Positions 59,630-64,000 of a stretch of DNA of 64,000 nt are shown piece after piece. Under the pieces are notes generated by a model. It made no database searches, was not told where the DNA came from, and saw nothing but the letters and a program-made list of their open reading frames with translations. The translations under genes and the position numbers were made by a program. This DNA is from JAFALK01 sp042701975. Its GTDB lineage: Bacteria > Pseudomonadota > Gammaproteobacteria > Burkholderiales > Burkholderiaceae_C. Every line of letters starts with the position of its first letter. The stretch's first letter is position 1. The stretch spans positions 248,001 to 312,000 of the forward strand of contig CP170561.1 in the NCBI GenBank assembly GCA_042701975.1. Reading direction: 5' to 3'.

Positions 59630-61217
59630 ATGAGCAACACGATCCAGGGCCTGGCGCTGATCGGCGGCCAGCCCGTGCGCGGGAATGGCAAGCCTTTCCA
59701 GGCTTTCGACCCGAGCAAGGACGAAGGCCTCGGCCCCGACTTCAACGCTGTCGATCAGCGGCAGGTCGAAGAGGCCTGCGTTCTCGCCGGTGCCGCCTTC
59801 GACGCCTTCCGTGCCACCAGCGACCACGAGCGCGCCGACTTCCTGGATCTCATCGCCGCACAGATCCTCGCGCTGGGGGGATGCGCTCATCGTTCGCGCC
59901 ATGGCCGAGACCGGCCTGCCGCGTGCCCGCCTGGAAGGTGAGCGCGGCCGCACGATGAACCAGCTCAAGCTGTTCGCCGAACTGCTGCGCGAAGGCAGCT
60001 GGCAGGACGCCCGCATCGACACGGCGCTGCCGCAGCGCACGCCGCCACGGCCGGACCTGCGCCTGCGCTTCGTCGGCGTCGGGCCCGTGGCCGTGTTCGG
60101 CGCCAGCAACTTCCCGCTGGCCTTCTCGGTCGCCGGTGGCGACACCGCCGCCGCGCTGGCGGCCGGCTGCCCCGTCGTCGTCAAGGCGCACTCGGCCCAC
60201 CCCGGCACTTCAGAGCTCGTCGGCCGCGCCGTCGTCGAGGCTGTGAACCAGTCCGGCCTGCCGGGCGGCGTGTTCGCGCTGCTGACCGGCAGCGGTCACG
60301 GCATCGGCGACGCGTTGGTGCGCCATCCCGCCATCCAGGCCGTGGGCTTCACCGGCTCGCGCAGCGGCGGCATGGCGCTGATGGCTGCAGCCGCGGCGCG
60401 CCCGCAGCCGATCCCCGTGTACGCGGAGATGAGCAGCATCAACCCGGTCGTTCTGCTGCCCGGCGCGCTGGCCAAGCGCGGTGCCGACATCGCCACCGGC
60501 TTCGCCGCCTCGCTGACGATGGGGGTGGGCCAGTTCTGCACCAACCCCGGCCTCGTGCTCGGCATCGAGGGCCCCGACTTCGACCGCTTCGCCGCCGCCG
60601 CGGCCGAGGCGCTGAAACCCGTGCCCGCTGCGACGATGCTGACGCCAGGCATCGCCGGCGCCTACCAGCGTGGCGAAGAGCAACTCGCCGGCCAGGCGCA
60701 GGTGGACACGCTGCTGCGCGGCGCGTCGAGCGGCTGCCAGGGCGCGCCCAGCCTGTTCAAGACCACGGGCGCAGCCTTCCGGGCCAACCACGCAATGTCC
60801 GCCGAGATCTTCGGCCCGGCCTCGCTGCTGGTCGCCTGCAAGGACCTGGCTGAACTGCTCGCCGTCATCGAGGGCATCGAAGGCCAGCTGACCGCCACGC
60901 TGCAACTGCAGGACGAGGACGAGAGCGATCTCTCGGCCGCGCGCTTGCTGCTGCCCGCGCTCGAGCGCAAGGTCGGCCGCATCCTGGCCAACGGCTACCC
61001 GACCGGTGTTGAAGTGTCGACGGCCATGGTCCACGGCGGCCCCTTCCCGGCCACGTCGGACGGCCGCAGCAGTTCCGTCGGTACGGCGGCCATCCAACGC
61101 TTCCTGCGCCCAGTCTGCTACCAGAACTTGCCGCGTGCGCTGCTGCCCGCGGTGCTTCGCGAACCGAACGAACGCGGCGTGTGGCGCCGCCGCGATGGAG
61201 CACTGACGCGCAACTGA
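59630..61217 (+). CDS. 2-oxoglutarate-semialdehyde (2,5-dioxovalerate) dehydrogenase, frameshifted
   Basis: NAD(P)-dependent aldehyde dehydrogenase, last step of the Weimberg route, giving 2-oxoglutarate. The reading frame from ATG 59630 is normal to about codon 83 (AAQILALG) and then breaks at a run of six G (59875-59880): with five G the frame reads LGDALIVRAMAETGLPR and continues to the stop at 61217 (restored length 528). The active-site Cys is in QFCTNPG (about 302) with EMSSINPVVLLPG before it, as in the KGSADH-III type. Either a sequencing error, phase switch or broken gene. Confidence 0.87.
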
Positions 61218-61258
61218 AGACGCGTCGGCTCCCACAGAACAACCAAGGAGACAAGTCG

Positions 61259-62797
61259 ATGAAGAAGCAACTGCTGGCAATCGTTGCCACGCTGTCCCTG
61301 GCGGCCCAGGCTGCCGACGTGAAGGTCGTCGTCAATGCCGACCAGCCCGGTCCGGTCATCAACCGCAACATCTACGGCCAGTTCGCCGAGCACCTGGGCA
61401 CCGGCATCTACGAAGGCATGTGGGTGGGCCCCGAGTCCAAGATTCCCAACGTGCGCGGCTGGCGCAAGGACGTCGTCGCGGCGCTGAAGGAGCTGCATGT
61501 GCCGCTGGTGCGCTGGCCCGGCGGCTGCTTTGCCGACGAATACCACTGGCGCGAAGGGATCGGCCCGCGCAACAAGCGCCCGGTCAAGGTCAACACCACC
61601 TGGGGTGGCGTGCCCGAGAACAACGCGGTCGGCACGCACGAGTTCTTCGACCTGGTCGATCAGCTCGGTGCCGAGGCCTACGTCAACGGCAACATGGGCA
61701 CCGGCAGTCCGCAGGAAATGGCCGAGTGGCTGGAGTACATGACGGCCGAGGGCCACTCCACGCTCGCCGAGCTGCGCCGCAAGAACGGCCACGACAAGCC
61801 CTTCCGCGTCAGCTACTTCGCCGTCGGCAACGAGACCTGGGGGTGCGGCGGCAATATGCGCCCCGAGTACTACGCGGACATGTACCGCCACTGGGCCACC
61901 TTCCTGAAGACGCCCGAAAACAACCGCCCCAAGTTCATCGCCAGCGGCGGCAACGACCAGGACACGACCTGGACCGATGTGCTGAGCAAGAGCATCAAGT
62001 ACAACTTCGACGCCATCGCCCACCACGCCTACACCTTCCCCAGCGGCAAGTGGGAAGGCAAGGGCCCGGCGGCCGGCTTCCCGGAGAGCGAGTGGATCTC
62101 GATGCTCTCGCAGGTCGGCAAGATCGACAACACGCTGACCCGCAGCACGGCGATCCTCGACAAGAACGACCCGGCCAAGCGGCTGGCGCTGTACTTCGAC
62201 GAGTGGGGCAGCTGGTACGACCCCGAACCCGGCAGCAACCCCGGCTTCCTCGTCCAGCGCAACACCCTGCGTGACGCGCTGTTGGCGGCCCTGCACTTCA
62301 ACGTGTTCCACGCCCACGCCGACCGCGTGAAGATGAGCAACGTGGCCCAGATGGTCAACGTGCTCCAGGCCATGATCCTGACCAGCAAGGACAAGCTGGT
62401 GCTGACGCCGACCTATCACGCGTTCGCGCTGTACACGCCCTTCCAGGACGCGACCTCGCTGCCCGCGACGATCGAGAACAACCCGGTCTACAAGGTCGGC
62501 GATGTGTCGATGCCCGAGCTGAGCGTCACCGCCGCACGCGGCAAGGACGGCAAGCTCTACGTGGGCCTCGTGAACGCCAACGCGACGCAGGCCGCCGAGC
62601 TGACCCTGCAGGTCGGCGCCAACGCGCCCAAGGCCGTCCGGGGCCGGCTGCTGACGGCCGGCGCGATGGATGCGCAGAACGAGCTCGGCAAGCCGGCACA
62701 GGTCACGCCCGTGCCCTTCGAGGCCCAGGCCGCGAACGGCAAGCTGACGCTCAAGCTGCCGGCCAAGTCCATCATCGTCGTCGCCATCGAAGGCTGA
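61259..62797 (+). CDS. Secreted GH51 alpha-L-arabinofuranosidase
   Basis: 512 residues. Acid/base Glu192 (VGNETWGCGG) and nucleophile Glu315 (YFDEWGSWYD) are in the clan A pattern; VRWPGGCFADEYHWREGIGPR is the GH51 signature. A Sec signal is present (MKKQLLAIVATLSLAAQA), unusual for this mostly intracellular family, so the enzyme is likely periplasmic. Splits arabinose from arabinan side chains. AAGGAG stands before the ATG. 41 bases after the aldehyde dehydrogenase. Confidence 0.95.
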   Translation: MKKQLLAIVATLSLAAQAADVKVVVNADQPGPVINRNIYGQFAEHLGTGIYEGMWVGPESKIPNVRGWRKDVVAALKELHVPLVRWPGGCFADEYHWREGIGPRNKRPVKVNTTWGGVPENNAVGTHEFFDLVDQLGAEAYVNGNMGTGSPQEMAEWLEYMTAEGHSTLAELRRKNGHDKPFRVSYFAVGNETWGCGGNMRPEYYADMYRHWATFLKTPENNRPKFIASGGNDQDTTWTDVLSKSIKYNFDAIAHHAYTFPSGKWEGKGPAAGFPESEWISMLSQVGKIDNTLTRSTAILDKNDPAKRLALYFDEWGSWYDPEPGSNPGFLVQRNTLRDALLAALHFNVFHAHADRVKMSNVAQMVNVLQAMILTSKDKLVLTPTYHAFALYTPFQDATSLPATIENNPVYKVGDVSMPELSVTAARGKDGKLYVGLVNANATQAAELTLQVGANAPKAVRGRLLTAGAMDAQNELGKPAQVTPVPFEAQAANGKLTLKLPAKSIIVVAIEG

Positions 62798-62857
62798 TCG
62801 CCGCTCGGCATACCGAAATCAGGATCGACCGCGTCTGCAATGTCATTGGTGCGCGGC

Positions 62858-62874
62858 CGCCGAGCCACCTAGGC
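62858..62874 (+). promoter_or_regulatory. Arabinan-locus shared element, copy 3 (diverged)
   Basis: GCCACCTAGGCTG region: aligned to the other two copies it keeps GCC-x-CCTAG and TG, and CATTGG starts at the same distance upstream (62844), preceded by AATGT. 41 bases before the start of the last GH43. Weaker match than copies 1 and 2. Confidence 0.4.
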
Positions 62875-62914
62875 TGCGTCGGCCTCAACCCACAGACACG
62901 GAGACAGACAAATC

Positions 62915-64000
62915 ATGGCCCTTCAGAACCGACGCAGCTTCCTCGCAGGCTCTGCCGCCTTTGCCCTGACCGCCTGCGGCGGTGGTGGTGGTGGCAGCAG
63001 CAGCGGCAGTACCGGCACAGGGACCGGCACGGGCACGGGTGGCAGCACGACCGTCACCAATCCCAACGCGGTGCAGACGGCGCTCACCTTCGCCAACGCA
63101 TCGGTGCACGACCCGTCGGTGATCAAGACCGGCGGCTCCTACTACGTGTTCGGCTCGCACCTGGCGGCGGCCAAGACCCCGGACCTGATGAACTGGACCA
63201 AGCTGGCCGACGGCGTCGACAACAACAACGCGCTGTTCGGCAACAAGGTGACGACCGAACTGGCCGCCACCTTCGCCTGGACCACGGTGACCGACCTGTG
63301 GGCGCCCGACGTCGCCAAGCTCGACGACGGCAAGTTCTACATGTACTACTGCTCCTGCCAGGGCAGCAGCCCGCTGTCGGCGCTGGGTGTGGCCGTCGCG
63401 ACCAATGTCGAAGGGCCCTACGCCAACAAGCAGCTGCTGCTGAAGTCGGGCATGACCGGTGCCTCCGAGGACGGCACGACCTACGACGCGACCAAGCACC
63501 CCAACGTCGTGGACCCGCAGGTCTTCAAGGACGCGACGGGCAAGATGTGGATGGTCTACGGCTCGTACTCGGGCGGCATCTTCATCATGGCCATGGATTC
63601 GACGACGGGCCTGCCTGTGGCCGGCCAGGGTTACGGCAAGCACCTGATGGGCGGCAACCATGCCGAGATCGAAGGCGCCTACATCCTCTACAGCCCAACG
63701 ACGCAGTACTACTACTTGTTCACCTCCTGGGGCGGCCTGGCCGCGAACGGCGGCTACAACGTGCGCGTGGCACGCTCGCTGGCTCCGGATGGTCCGTACC
63801 TGGACGGCGGCGGCACCGACATGGCGACCGTCAGGGCCAGCGTGCCGTTTGACCGGCCCAGCATCCAGAGCTACGGCATGAAGATGATGGGCGGACACAA
63901 CTACGTGAACGCCAATTTCGAGACCGGCACCGCGCTGGGCTACGTGTCGCCGGGCCACAACTCGGCTTACTACGATTCGACGACGGGCCAGTACTTCATC
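62915..64000 (+). CDS. GH43 arabinanase, Tat-type lipoprotein, truncated by the window end
   Basis: Open for 362 codons to the last base; no stop in view. Signal MALQNRRSFLAGSAAFALTAC has a twin-arginine motif (RRSFLA) and a lipobox LTAC with Cys21, then a Gly/Ser/Thr linker of about 27 residues. The GH43 domain begins near HDPSVIKTGGSYYVFGSH (base Asp), with VVDPQVFKDATGKMWMVYGS (Asp) and NHAEIEGAYILYS (acid Glu). The layout fits endo-1,5-alpha-L-arabinanases (GH43_5-like). Probably outer-membrane attached. Would cut the backbone for GH51. GGAGACAG precedes the ATG. Confidence 0.88.
   Translation, partial: MALQNRRSFLAGSAAFALTACGGGGGGSSSGSTGTGTGTGTGGSTTVTNPNAVQTALTFANASVHDPSVIKTGGSYYVFGSHLAAAKTPDLMNWTKLADGVDNNNALFGNKVTTELAATFAWTTVTDLWAPDVAKLDDGKFYMYYCSCQGSSPLSALGVAVATNVEGPYANKQLLLKSGMTGASEDGTTYDATKHPNVVDPQVFKDATGKMWMVYGSYSGGIFIMAMDSTTGLPVAGQGYGKHLMGGNHAEIEGAYILYSPTTQYYYLFTSWGGLAANGGYNVRVARSLAPDGPYLDGGGTDMATVRASVPFDRPSIQSYGMKMMGGHNYVNANFETGTALGYVSPGHNSAYYDSTTGQYFI

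Noticed and set aside
56968..59745. 925-codon minus-strand frame opposite GH43 and arabinonate dehydratase
   Set aside because: Antisense of two well-supported genes.

Overview
The window is chromosomal DNA of a high-GC betaproteobacterium. Gene order (mraZ-rsmH-ftsL-ftsI; rubredoxin-pilGHIJ-chpA-yqgE-ruvX-pyrR-pyrB-pyrC'; gltIJKL) points to Burkholderiales, and the arabinan-degradation locus with a large TonB-dependent receptor suggests the Roseateles/Mitsuaria/Pelomonas side of the order. That placement is inference from synteny and protein style, not from a marker search. Genes are tightly packed, many with 1-4 base stop/start overlaps. I saw no rRNA, tRNA, insertion sequence, prophage or CRISPR array.

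Layout. 1-1,992 (minus): start of the division and cell-wall cluster with a strong promoter and four MraZ boxes. 2,055-4,902: two short-chain dehydrogenases divergent from a LysR regulator. 4,895-10,912 (minus): YqgE, RuvX, PyrR, PyrB, a catalytically dead dihydroorotase (PyrC'), an acyltransferase, a PPC-domain protein and an FMN-dependent hydroxy-acid dehydrogenase in one run. 10,978-20,758 (minus): twitching-motility chemosensory genes pilG, pilH, pilI, pilJ and the giant chpA, headed by a rubredoxin. 20,997-24,654 (plus): thiD-like kinase, hemL, mpl. 24,679-27,523: an OmpA-like protein divergent from a flavin-dependent tryptophan-halogenase-family gene that carries a C-terminal frameshift. 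27,534-38,980 (minus): ATM1-like ABC exporter, LysR (HypT-like), gltIJKL amino-acid importer, catalytic pyrC, a DUF3025 gene, and a serine protease / FHA membrane protein / ZntB-like transporter trio. 39,030-47,755: thioesterase and a beta-oxidation cluster under a TetR regulator. 48,059-49,626: HNH endonuclease, glycine-zipper lipoprotein, tautomerase-like protein.

49,631-64,000 is the accessory region: aldose epimerase, SMP-30 lactonase, Crp/Fnr regulator, periplasmic binding protein, TonB-dependent receptor, GH43, L-arabinonate dehydratase, 2-oxoglutarate-semialdehyde dehydrogenase (frameshifted at a G6 run), secreted GH51 arabinofuranosidase and a Tat-type lipoprotein GH43 cut by the window edge. 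Together they outline an arabinan-to-2-oxoglutarate route: the surface or periplasmic GH43 and GH51 enzymes release arabino-oligosaccharides and L-arabinose, the receptor imports oligosaccharides, and a non-phosphorylative (Weimberg-type) pathway oxidises arabinose. The arabinose dehydrogenase and the L-2-keto-3-deoxyarabonate dehydratase are not in the window. Three genes of this block are preceded by a shared element (15 bases identical in two copies), a candidate regulon signature.

Most worth a second look: the shared arabinan promoter element, the two frameshifts (8-base tandem duplication in the halogenase, G6 run in the aldehyde dehydrogenase), a (CACGG)6 repeat just behind a gene-like start that leads nowhere, and the protease/FHA/ZntB trio.
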